Of a DNA stretch of 64,000 nt, positions 11,174 to 20,241 are shown in pieces (positions within the stretch are counted from its first letter, which is position 1; each line of letters begins with the position of its first letter). Source of the stretch: Adiantum capillus-veneris (lineage: Eukaryota; Streptophyta; Polypodiopsida; Polypodiales; Pteridaceae); the NCBI GenBank assembly GCA_014529385.2, contig CM043962.1, positions 40,464,598 through 40,528,597 on the forward strand. The letters are read 5' to 3'. The translations under genes and the position numbers were made by a program. Below the pieces are notes generated by a model that was not told where the DNA came from, did no database searches, and saw nothing but the letters and a program-made list of their open reading frames with translations.

Positions 11174-12781
11174 TGTAATGGAATTTGCCTATTCAATTTG
11201 AGAGTAGCGGAATTTAATGAGAGTACTTTCAAGAAATGATTTTGTGAGCATAGCGGGTAGACATAATTGAAGATAGCAACATAATTATAGCAATTAGTTA
11301 ACTTGGCATGGACAATACTTTTACAAGAGAGAGAATTCAGAGAACATGAAAACAGTTGAGGACCAGATTTATGTGGAGCCGGTCCCCCCTCCAATAGGCA
11401 TTTGTATTATGATTTCTCCCATAAAGGGAGACTTGTTACAATACATTCTTTGTGTTCCTTGTGACCTAGGTGAAGCAATGAAGATGGAAAGCTTCATGCA
11501 TCACCATCATAGCATAACCTAAACTTGAAGAAAGCTTTAACTATACCAAGCCTCAATCCCAAGACCTCAAACACCTTCGAAGGTGGAGAGAGCTAGAAGG
11601 GAATGAGGGTAGGGAAGAGGAAGAAGAAACATTTCATACGAGAAAGAGCTAGTGCCTCACTTATCATAACTCTTGTGCTAGCATACATAATAGCATAGTA
11701 ATGAAGAAGAAATAGATGGCAAGCTCAAGCATTGAAGCATGGCTCTTGGATGGATTTGCACTCCATAGCCAAGAGTGTTGGTGTAGGCTCTCAACCTCTA
11801 CTTGCTTGGAGAAGGAGAGGGAGCTCTTGCACTTTGCATAGTACACAACGAGAGTTCTTGTGAGTGTGTGTGGGTGAGTATACCCCCTAAGCACCCCCCT
11901 AGCTTGCTTGGGTCGGCCCCCCTTGTAGCTCATGCTTGAAGCTCATTGGACCCGTCCAGGCCTAGCCAATCACAAGCAAGAGCCATTACAAGCAACATGG
12001 GTAGCCTTGGGACAAGTGTCCCCCTTTCCCCTTTGAGAGAGAGGACTTGATAAATGCAAAAACAATTAGATAATTAAAGTAATTTATCATTGGACCCCTT
12101 TGAAGCCTAGCCAATAGGCTTCAAGCAACACATGAAGGTAACATGGGTAGGGACCTGACATGTGTCCTTGCTGCCTCTTCAAGCTGGGGCTTCCCTTGTG
12201 AGTGTGTGTGTGTGTTCTCTCTCTAATCCCTAGGAAAAGGGCTCGCCCCCCCTCTTGTAGGGATGCTTTTGACTTTAGGAGCTCAAGAACCTTAGTCATC
12301 AAGCATGACAAAGCACTTGGACGAGGGGGTATTCCCACAAGCATCTCAGCCAAGCATGTCAAGGCACCTCAAGCACCTTAATCAAGCGGCAAGTCAAGCA
12401 CCTCAAGAACCTTAATCAAGCACCTCAAGCAGGACAAACACCTCAAGCACGACAAGCACCTCAAGCAGGTCAAGCACCTCGAGCTTGGGCCGGGTTCCCC
12501 CCTCAAGCTCAGCCCTAGCTTACCTAAGGTCAAAGGACTTTTACACACATTATTGGAGGTCTTCAATGAAGCTAACCCTAAGGTCTTATGCTCCATTGGT
12601 TAGCCTTGCTCTTGATAGACCATCTCCCATTTGGGCCCCTTTACTATTGGCCCCGTGTTGAGATAGATCTATAAGCACATATCTATATCTTAACACTTGT
12701 TCCCATTTATTCTCCCACATTAAGTGATCAATTTAATATGAGAAAATCATTTGGGTTGGTTAGATATTAGATTTTGTGACA
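11174..12781 (-). repeat. GypA 5' LTR (right copy, 1608 bp)
   Basis: Nearly identical to 866-2498, from TGTAATGGAATT to TTTGTGACA. The + strand flank after it is CCATA, the second target duplication copy. Confidence 0.95.
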
Positions 12782-12786
12782 CCATA
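12782..12786. repeat. Target site duplication CCATA, right copy of GypA
   Basis: Matches 861-865. The PLE sequence resumes here. Confidence 0.95.
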
Positions 12787-12949
12787 AACCCTTCAAACCC
12801 TATCCTATCCAATTTCTCCCTATGTTACACAAACATGTACTTGTAGCGCGTCCTATTTGCTCTTACCATGGGTACTTGTTTGAAAATGCTTCCAAATGGC
12901 TACCCTTCTAACTTTATCATGTCCTCCTTTCACAAAAACAACACCTCAA

Positions 12950-13726
12950 AGACTCGCTATCCCTCATCATCGATCTCCACTCCAAGACCTTCCCCCCCCA
13001 TTGTCTCCTTTTTACCTTCGATGTGACCTCCCTCTACCCCAACATCCCTATGACTGAGGAACTCATAGCCCTCAGAAGCACCATTACTAATTTCTTCGAC
13101 ACCCCAAAAATAGAGTTCATCATCTCACTTGCCACCCTTATTCTATCACACCATTATCTTTGCTTCAAAGATAAAGTATGGAAGAAAATTAAGGGCATCG
13201 CAATGGTATCCAATTTCACAGTGGTTTATGCTTGCCTTTTCCTCTGCCACCTAGAAAACCACTCTCTACTTATCTCTAGCCTGAACCTAGCTTATTACAA
13301 TAGATACATAGATGATGCCTTCGGGGTCTGGACGGGCACTCGTAAATCACTTAACAAAGCTCTCGCTTCTTACGCCTTCCCTTTACAAGAACATATGGTG
13401 ATCTCACCCATCATATCCACTTTTGAAGCAACCATCCTAGATGTCCACTTGCACAAGGGACATACTTTCAACTTGTATGGTATCTTGGACTCCAATTGGT
13501 ACCAAAAGCCTCTCAACTCTTACCAATATATACCTTGGATCTCTTGGCACCCTCTCCACCAAAAATTAGCCTTTATCAAGACAGAACTTAGACGCTATCT
13601 TATCAGGGAAATCAATCCCGATGGATTCTATCATTTGAGAAACCTCTTCTTCCTAAGGATCCTTCATAGAGGCTACCCAAGAAACTTCCTCCTTAAGGTC
13701 TTTGGATTGATCACTTACAAGGAATG
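12950..13726 (+). pseudogene. PLE reverse transcriptase catalytic domain
   Basis: The frame reads FDVTSLYPNIP (motif A with its Asp), then a motif B-like block KIKGIAMVSNFTVVYACLF in which the usual AMG reads AMV, then YYNRYIDDAFGVWTG with the catalytic YIDD pair. DVTSLYPNIP and YIDD followed by W are hallmarks of PLE RTs and separate them from LTR-element RTs. The thumb follows, ending LITYKE at 13726. Earlier coding sequence (12787-12950) has a stop and frame changes. After 13727 a frame with LPFSPETRRLNP-like residues could be the decayed C-terminus. The RT copies PLE RNA in an intact element. Confidence 0.82.
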
Positions 13727-14181
13727 AACCACTCTCCTAACCAAAACCCCATCTTTAAAAAATCCTCTCCCTATCATCCTCAAACTCCCTTTTTCACCAG
13801 AAACTCGTAGACTAAACCCTACCCTAATAATTGGTAAGCCTAGCCTATCCATACGGCTTGCAGCCTCTCCCCCACCCTTGCTCATCTTGACCAACCCATC
13901 GTATGTTGGACCAATGGCCAAAACTTAGGCACTCTTCTAACTAAATCCAAAAACAAGATTTGAACCTAATTTTACAGGTGGATACTCTTTATACCCTACC
14001 CTAACTCTTATCGCTCGTTTTGCAAGTTGATTCTCAAAGCCCAAAGTTCTTCAGCAACTTAGACACCCCTTTCCCATTTTTTTTGATCTTACATTCCAAA
14101 TTTTGTCCCTTTGAATTGTACTCCTATAACACCATTTTGGGAATCAAATTACTCCCCCTTGCTCCTTTAAACTCTCAAATC

Positions 14182-14216
<35 letters not shown>
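14182..14216. repeat. (C)35 homopolymer
   Basis: A run of about 35 C on the + strand in the PLE 3' region. Length is liable to sequencing error. Confidence 0.9.
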
Positions 14217-14456
14217 TTTTCTTTTTATGACCCTCTTTCACTTAAACCACCCCTCGGTAAACAGTCTATGAAAACTCCCCCCTAATAAAATTCAATCTCT
14301 TACTACTTACCCTTGGGAAACTCTACACCACTCTCTACCTCTAGTTAGGTAGGCAAACTCATAGCCCCTGCAAACTACACCTCCCCCCCCCCTCTTTCTC
14401 TCTTATATAAAGAGCATCCTCTTCCCCTCTATTCATAATTCTCCCTACTACTACCA

Positions 14457-14493
14457 CTAATGAGCTCCTCAAAGGAGCGAAACGCGTTTGGTA
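14457..14493 (+). ncRNA. Hammerhead ribozyme-like motif in the PLE 3' region
   Basis: The sequence has CTAATGA (14457-14463), a perfect stem II GCTCC/GGAGC (14464-14468 with 14474-14478) closed by TCAAA, then GAAAC (14479-14483), a 7-base loop and GTA (14491-14493). This is the layout of the minimal hammerhead with a two-base-pair stem III: AC pairs with GT and cleavage would fall after the A. The consensus CTGATGA has a G to A change at the third base. Hammerhead motifs are known in PLE terminal repeats, which supports the call. Stem I pairing is not obvious, so activity is doubtful. Confidence 0.6.
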
Positions 14494-14530
14494 CCCCATA
14501 GCCCACCCCCACCTCCCTTCCTTTTGCTCC

Positions 14531-15000
14531 AGAACAAAGTGCCTCGCACGCTTAAATATAATTATAAATTTGGTCTTGAGAAGCTCCCACAGAGGACCAC
14601 CCTTGTTGAAGTTTTTTCTTTGAATGGTTCCTTTTTGTGTGGAGTTGAAGGAGAGCTACAAGGAGTTGCCATGTGTCTCCAAGAAATCCCACATGTGGTG
14701 CTTGCAAGATGGATTTGGAGCTATATATATATAATCTAGGGACACCTTCATAAGCATTATTCAAGAGAGAAGAGTTCTTGGAGCTCCCTCCCTTGGCCGG
14801 ATATCATGGTTCATCTCCTTCTTCACGTGCATCATGCTCAGGGATTTTTGCCAGGAAATGTTGTGGTTGTGTTTGGTGGCACATTGGACGGACGGTGGCA
14901 GAATTGGTGCCTCCATTGAGGGGTGGATTCACACGGGCCTTGCCTAGGCCCACAATTTTTGGCTCCAAGCTATCTAGTGTGCAAAGATCTTGTACGGTGC

Positions 15001-15004
<4 letters not shown>
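14531..15004. other. Non-coding stretch, no gene seen
   Basis: Contains an AT-rich TATATATATATA at about 14724-14735. No frame with recognisable motifs. Frames at 14488-14739 and 14778-15122 have no family signal and partly consist of simple repeat. Confidence 0.6.

Positions 15005-15080
<76 letters not shown>
15005..15080. repeat. (CT)n microsatellite, ~75 bp
   Basis: Uninterrupted CT dinucleotides. Apparent Leu-Ser or Arg-Glu frames across it are artefacts. Confidence 0.97.
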
Positions 15081-15084
<4 letters not shown>

Positions 15085-15726
15085 CGCGGCTCACCTCTCA
15101 ATACTTGATCCCTCGACAATGATATAGAAGAAGAAGGACAAGCTCAAGGGAACACAACACAATAAGTAGATTTACTTAATGCGCTAATACAAAGATAAGA
15201 CTTGCCTTAGAATTGTGGACACATATACGAGCTAGAAAGGTGGAGGGTTCCTCTTGAGAGAAAAGGTGGCCCTAAAGTTTCAAGTATGTTGACAAACATC
15301 GCTTGTATAGCATGGTACTGTTCACTGTCAGGCTCATTTTTTTTGCAATTTGGAGGTAACCACAAAATTCAAAGGCATTCGTATAAGAGACATTCCCTCC
15401 CTTCCCCTTTGAATTTTGAGAAACATACATAGTGGTCAAGATTTGATGTTCAATAAGGTAATGACCAGCAGTAGGGAAAGTGTAATTAGTAGCTCAATTA
15501 ACTATTTTCACACTAGTGGATGGTTAGTGTTTGGATCTTTTGTGCCACGTAGTGTATAATGAGTCATGTTGTTGAAATGCAATGTTCATTGAGTGATGTG
15601 GAGAGGAGAAAGCGCTTGGATCATTAGTCCTTTGACTCTACTGATCATCTGGAGTACTCCTTGTCTAACCTGGAATATGCCATGTTGAGACAAAAGAAAA
15701 TAATCTTGTCTGTACAAGCACGTTAT
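15081..15726. other. Non-coding stretch, nothing recognised
   Basis: No supported gene or repeat between the (CT)n tract and the inverted repeat. Confidence 0.6.
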
Positions 15727-16090
15727 GTGAAATTTGGACTCACGAAGGGGCCCTTTAAGGAGTTTGAATTTACCTCTCTCTACCAAAAAGGGCGCGTGGA
15801 TAAAATTTTTCAAAAAAACACAAAAGTTGACGGAGGTTTGACAGTTATAATGTCCTCTTCTAAAATATGAGGAATCTCGCTTTATCTAGTGACATATAGC
15901 ACGCCATGCGCTTTATCTAGTGACATATAGCACGCCATGAGATTCCTCATATTTTAGAAGAGGACATTATAACTGTCAAACCTCCGTCAACTTTTGTGTT
16001 TGTTTGAAAAATTTTATCCACGCGCCCTTTTTGGTAGAGAGAGGTAAAGTCAAACTCCTTAAACGGCCCCTTTGTGAGTCTAAATTTCAC
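15727..16090. repeat. Long hairpin: 152-bp inverted repeat with a duplicated loop
   Basis: The left arm (15727-15878, GTGAAATTTGG...GGAATCTC) is the reverse complement of the right arm (15939-16090) with only a few mismatches, all toward the outer ends. The 60-bp loop is itself two copies of a ~30-bp unit starting GCTTTATCTAGTGACATATA. It could be a foldback or MITE-like element, or the footprint of a templated repair event. No coding frame fits. A transcript would form a long near-perfect double strand, a potential source of small RNAs. Confidence 0.9.
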
Positions 16091-17158
16091 CTAATGATTG
16101 TTCTTCTCTTTGCTTGCCTATCCTTTTTTCGGTTGGCCTAGGTAGGATCCATCCTTGAGGGGACGCAAAATGTTCCAAGAGCCTAACCTTGTTTAATTTA
16201 TTGTTACACTTATTTTTTAGCATTAGATATTGATTTTGTGATATTTAACTAATTTTCAAATTGTTGAATACTAATATATTTCTAAGTTTTTAGTTTCTAT
16301 AGGAGCTCTAGGAAGATAGGACCGTGCTTTGCTTCTTAGTGGGTCCTTCTTAAGTGCTCGACATGCCCGGTGAACCTTAGGCCTAGCAAGCTTTGTCCAA
16401 GTTTTTAAGTGACCTTGTCATTTTTGAATTGTATTTATTCATTAATGATGCTTATGTGATTACACATGTCATTGAATAAAATCAAGCATGTTACATTTAT
16501 ATAAATCTTATATGGAGAAGGTACAAGACTTGGAGCAAATAAGAAATAAACACATATCTAGTAGTGAAGATTTCCAAATAATAGATCCACAAGGCTGGTG
16601 GGATGAGGGCAAGTTCTAGACACAACCGGAAGAAGCAATGAGATATGAAGATAGAAAGCAAGAGCTAAGGAGGTAGTCAGCTTGCTTCTATGTCCTCCTC
16701 TTGTTTCTCAGCTATTTTCTTGAATATTATGTGGCCTCATTCCACTTGTGTTGCAACTAGCTCATCTTCTTGTTGATGATGAACTACTTGCTCACTATAA
16801 TTATGAGCACCAATCTCCTCTTGCTTTATCTCTCTTGCTCTATATGAGCCTCCTTAGGGATTTCTTTTGGCTTTTTGTAAGTATCTTGGACTTGTGGAGA
16901 GGAGGGACATCTCGCCAAATGCTTCATTTCCGCTTTTAACTTGGCTATTCAATTAGTTGTGATGCATAATGCATTCTCATAATTGATCGATAGTGAAGTA
17001 TAGTGGGTGGCCTACTACTACGTGCATACCCTATAAGAGGTGTATTTTCATCTGTACTTGGGTCTTTTGTAGGTCTATGGCCTTCTTCTCAGATGCTCCC
17101 TCATCACATTATTTATAGACATAGAAATCACGCAGAAAGAATCAATGCATATGTGCAA

Positions 17159-17160
<2 letters not shown>
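16091..17160. other. Intergenic stretch, nothing recognised
   Basis: AT-rich sequence without a frame or motif I can support. Confidence 0.6.

Positions 17161-17205
<45 letters not shown>
17161..17205. repeat. (GA)n microsatellite
   Basis: About 44 bp of GA dinucleotides. Confidence 0.95.
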
Positions 17206-17207
<2 letters not shown>

Positions 17208-17566
17208 TCAAACACCATAGGAACAATCCCAAGAGACCACAAAGATCTATTGGAAAAGAAGAGAATGTTGTAAATGAAACAGGCAATCCTGCACCGCAAA
17301 AATCCAGCCCTTCGAGGCTCACTGGTTGTGTTATGTTGGGTGTATATGGGGGGGTGGCTCCCACGGTTGCCCCTCTAGGGTGTAATGTACAGCATTTTAC
17401 AGTTGTAAACTCATGATATGTGAATAGTTTCTCCCTATTACCTTCCCCGTGCTGATGTTTATAAAATAAATTTTTTTTTAAAAATCTAGCCCTATCCCGC
17501 CCCGCAGTAATCCAAGTTCCAAGAGACCTATCCGACGAGTCTTAAATTCAAGAGTCAGGACCTGTT

Positions 17567-17569
17567 ATT

Positions 17570-17627
<58 letters not shown>
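17567..17627. repeat. (CG)n-(GA)n compound microsatellite upstream of the NTF2-like gene
   Basis: A short CGCGCG run followed by about 46 bp of GA, 210 bp 5' of the start codon at 17838. GA-rich stretches near plant transcription starts bind BBR/BPC-type GAGA factors. A regulatory role here is inference. Confidence 0.9.
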
Positions 17628-17628
<1 letters not shown>

Positions 17629-17783
17629 TAAACGCCTTGAGCGAGAGGGAGAGATGCATGCACGCCAAGTGGAGCAAACTTGCTAAGGACGAAATCAAGC
17701 AGCAGTTAGGACGCGGAGAGAGAGAGAGCTGTTTGAGCTCGATATGAGAGGTAGCAAAAAGCTCAGACGCAAAGAGATATCGA

Positions 17784-17785
<2 letters not shown>

Positions 17786-17833
<48 letters not shown>
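17786..17833 (+). promoter_or_regulatory. (GA)n tract immediately 5' of the NTF2-like ATG
   Basis: About 47 bp of GA ends four bases before the ATG at 17838, so it is probably in the 5' leader of the mRNA. This position fits a GAGA-factor site or a leader element. The repeat is seen directly; the function is inferred. Confidence 0.6.
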
Positions 17834-17834
<1 letters not shown>

Positions 17835-17837
17835 ATT

Positions 17838-19029
17838 ATGGAGGACCCACGAGAGGATGTGAAGAAGGTAATAGGGCAGCTTGTTTGCAGGCCCACCTTG
17901 CAACAACAAGCGGAGGCGCTACGCACCTACTTCACCCCTGATGCGCACTTCTACCACTTCTACATCAACATTGCTGGCAGGAGGGACCTTACTGCCATCT
18001 ATCAAATGGCGGAGCTTCTCTTCAATTATCAGGCTGTCAAGTTTCATGACATTGTCTATGACGAGTCGGCCAATGCAGTTGCCGTCAACATGACCGTCTA
18101 CATCCTCCCTTGGCAAGCATTCTACACAGAGCATAAACTTGTGTTCTTCGTCCTCCTTGAGTTGGAGGATCACATTAGAGAGGTAAGTTTATGCAAATCT
18201 CTCTCGGTTTGCCTTATCAATCCAGTCCAAAATTGGTTTTTCCTTGCATTTGATATTCCAATCATACCATTTGACTGTTTTCATATGAATCTTTGTTGTG
18301 CATTCAAGGTTTGGTATAGAGAAGAAGGGAAGTTTTAACGTTGTAGGAACAATCCCAAAGAGTCCTCAAATATGTGTCTAATGAGCTTTGAACTTAAAAC
18401 CTATTGTTCAAAAGGGAACTGGGATAACCAATCTACTACTCAAGGCTTCTTATTCTAGAGGAGGGAATTTGGATAACCAATTTAACACGCTTATCAATAA
18501 TAAAAGGATGTGCCCGTGTGTTCCTCTCCACGCTTTGCGACTCCGATCTCCATAACTATTGAACTTGCTTGTGGTGTTGATTATGAATGACTTTCCAAAG
18601 TTGCATCACATTATTTTAGCATGATGAAATAATACTTCCTAGTTCTAAGGATGCATTCTAAATGGCTTCTCCATAGTGCCCATAGGGTCTTTTAACAGCA
18701 TTGTATGTCATTCTATTGTTTCCTTTTATGGGCTGACATGTAATAATAGCTATAACAAGGGAACTATTGTACCTTTTCATCCACTTCTTCCATATTGGCA
18801 TCGAAATTGAAACCCATTAATGCTCTGTTTTGTGTAGGATGGCAAAAAAGCTAAGCTAATCAAGGTACAGCGTGACTATTTTGAGCGCTCTCCAACATTT
18901 ACTCTATTGCCATTTATCGGTTGGGCATACAATTCAGTGTGGCTACGTGTGCTATTAGGCCACACCATTGTGATCTTTGTGAGGTCGCTTAGGTTTGTAG
19001 CTCGTGTATTTTATCCCAATCATATGTAA
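17838..19029 (+). CDS. SigF-like NTF2-like domain protein, two exons (178 residues)
   Basis: Exon 1 is 17838-18182 and exon 2 is 18838-19029; the intron starts GTAAGT and ends TGTGTAG, and the phase is preserved (115 whole codons, then 63 plus TAA). The protein starts MEDPREDVKKVIGQL, contains the conserved YFTPDAHFYHFYINIAG and AVNMTVYILPW blocks, and ends with a hydrophobic C-terminal part (LLPFIGWAYNSVW, TIVIFVRSL). This pattern fits the SigF-like NTF2-like (SnoaL-like cone fold) proteins of plants and fungi, whose reaction is not established. The C-terminal hydrophobic segment could anchor it to a membrane. No stops or frameshifts: the best candidate for a live gene here. Confidence 0.78.
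18183..18837 (+). other. Intron of the NTF2-like gene
   Basis: 655 bp, GTAAGT donor and GTGTAG acceptor with a T-rich stretch before it. No feature seen inside. Confidence 0.8.
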
Positions 19030-20209
19030 GAAAACCTCCCCCCAACCATGTATTCATTAAAGCTATGTTTGTCTCTCTTATTAAGTTTGAAACAAAGTGA
19101 AGTCGTTACAGCTATATCTTCTTAATCAAAAGTCACAGTTTCTAGCCTTGCAGTAAAAAAATCAAATCAATGCAAACTTCTTAAAAATTACTGATCACTT
19201 TTGAATCACATTAAGCTATGTAAGCTCCATTTGATTGGTGTTAAATGTGTGTAAACAGGGGGGGACTAAAACCCTTTTATTGTATGTAAAAAATGTGTAG
19301 AAAATGGAGCTCAATAACCCTTCTTCTTGATCTAACATACTATGTTTACACATTTATGAGTAAAGCTGCATACCCACCTTTCGTTCAATATATATTAATA
19401 TAGGAAAAATTACCAAACTATCTTTGAAATTTTAAAAGTTCAAAATATATCCTTGTATCGTTTTTGGATGGGGTATCCCAAGTTTTGTGTGTAGTCACTA
19501 TCTTTATTTGAGGGAGAACCATATGTACAAATAGGAAATAAATCCCCTCTTTCGAGAAGATTATCAATTTCATGACTTATAATAATTTATTATAAGATGC
19601 GAGTTGCATCTTATCATGTATTGAAGTCTTTAGCTAACTCTAGAGCATTGTGAATAAAAGATTGCCAGCTCTTAAACGTTTGAGTCTAATGAGAAAACTT
19701 TCTATAGACATTGTCTAAGACTTATGGGAAAAAATTCTAAACCATCCTCTACATACTCCATTCAATTTCGTATGATTAAAGAAAAATATTTTTATTAACT
19801 TGGAAGATACTACGATCTTTATTACTCCTTATACTACAATGCACGATCAAACAAAATCTAAACTTGAATTGCTTCAAAGTAATTATCAAACTATAAAATT
19901 GCATTTCCTTGAAAAGCAATTGGTTGAATTGCATAAGTTAGTTTTTGAGTCCTCTCAATGACTAACTAGCTTGCAAAAGCAAATTCAAAATCTAATTGAA
20001 ACCCTTTCCTCTTCTTTGTATACTGACTCAATTCTTTCTTCCTTGTCTTATACAAAAATACCATACTTCTCAAATGACAGGGAAGCCACAAAACAGCTTG
20101 CCCTTCTTTGAGCTTGAGGCGGAGAGAGATTTGAATACAATTGCTCGATGTCAACAAATTTTTGACAACACAAGAAAATTTTCATCCAAAGTCCTGGAAG
20201 GTTTATGAA
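19030..20209. other. 3' flank of the NTF2-like gene and a decayed coiled-coil frame
   Basis: The first part is AT-rich non-coding sequence. At about 19850-20110 (+) a frame with one TGA reads KLELLQSNYQ, then FLEKQLVELHKLVFESS and LQKQIQNLIETLSSS, heptad-like leucines suggesting a coiled coil. It resembles structural-protein debris from a retroelement or pararetrovirus-type sequence, but no family motif is present, so I do not name it. Confidence 0.4.
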
Positions 20210-20241
20210 TCAAATCAATTGATTACAAACAGAAAGAAAAC

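Larger units (their letters stand above)
866..12781 (-). mobile_element. GypA: Ty3/gypsy chromovirus, complete with both LTRs, nested insertion inside
   Basis: The element has LTRs at 866-2498 and 11174-12781, both bounded by TG...CA and flanked by CCATA. The primer site lies against the right LTR, so the element reads on the - strand. The internal order is gag, protease, RT, RNase H, integrase, chromodomain, the Ty3/gypsy order. The reading frame is broken by in-frame stops near 9582, 9009, 7698 and 7341, by frameshifts in gag and integrase, and by insertion of GypB at 3245-6354. It sits inside a PLE. A related copy (GypD) begins at 61742 on the other strand, so the family has several members here. 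Confidence 0.95.
12782..14530 (+). mobile_element. Penelope-like element, 3' half
   Basis: This is the downstream half of the PLE that begins before base 1. It holds the reverse transcriptase catalytic region (to 13726), a degraded C-terminal region, a long C run and a hammerhead-like motif. I see no GIY-YIG endonuclease block after the RT, so the element may be of the endonuclease-lacking kind or may have lost that part by decay. The 3' end is not defined by a repeat I can see; I place it just past the ribozyme-like motif. Confidence 0.75.

Noticed and set aside
13730-14010. CCCTA-rich stretches after the PLE RT, considered as telomere repeat
   Set aside because: Only isolated CCCTA pairs occur, with no tandem CCCTAAA run.
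15005-15080. Long Ser-Leu and Arg-Glu frames across (CT)n and (GA)n tracts, here and at 17161, 17581, 17786, 26356, 28009, 43272, 61498 and 61638
   Set aside because: They follow from the dinucleotide repeat and have no conserved flanks or start context.
16748-16939. Short + strand frame at 16748-16939
   Set aside because: No motif and no splice context; likely chance.
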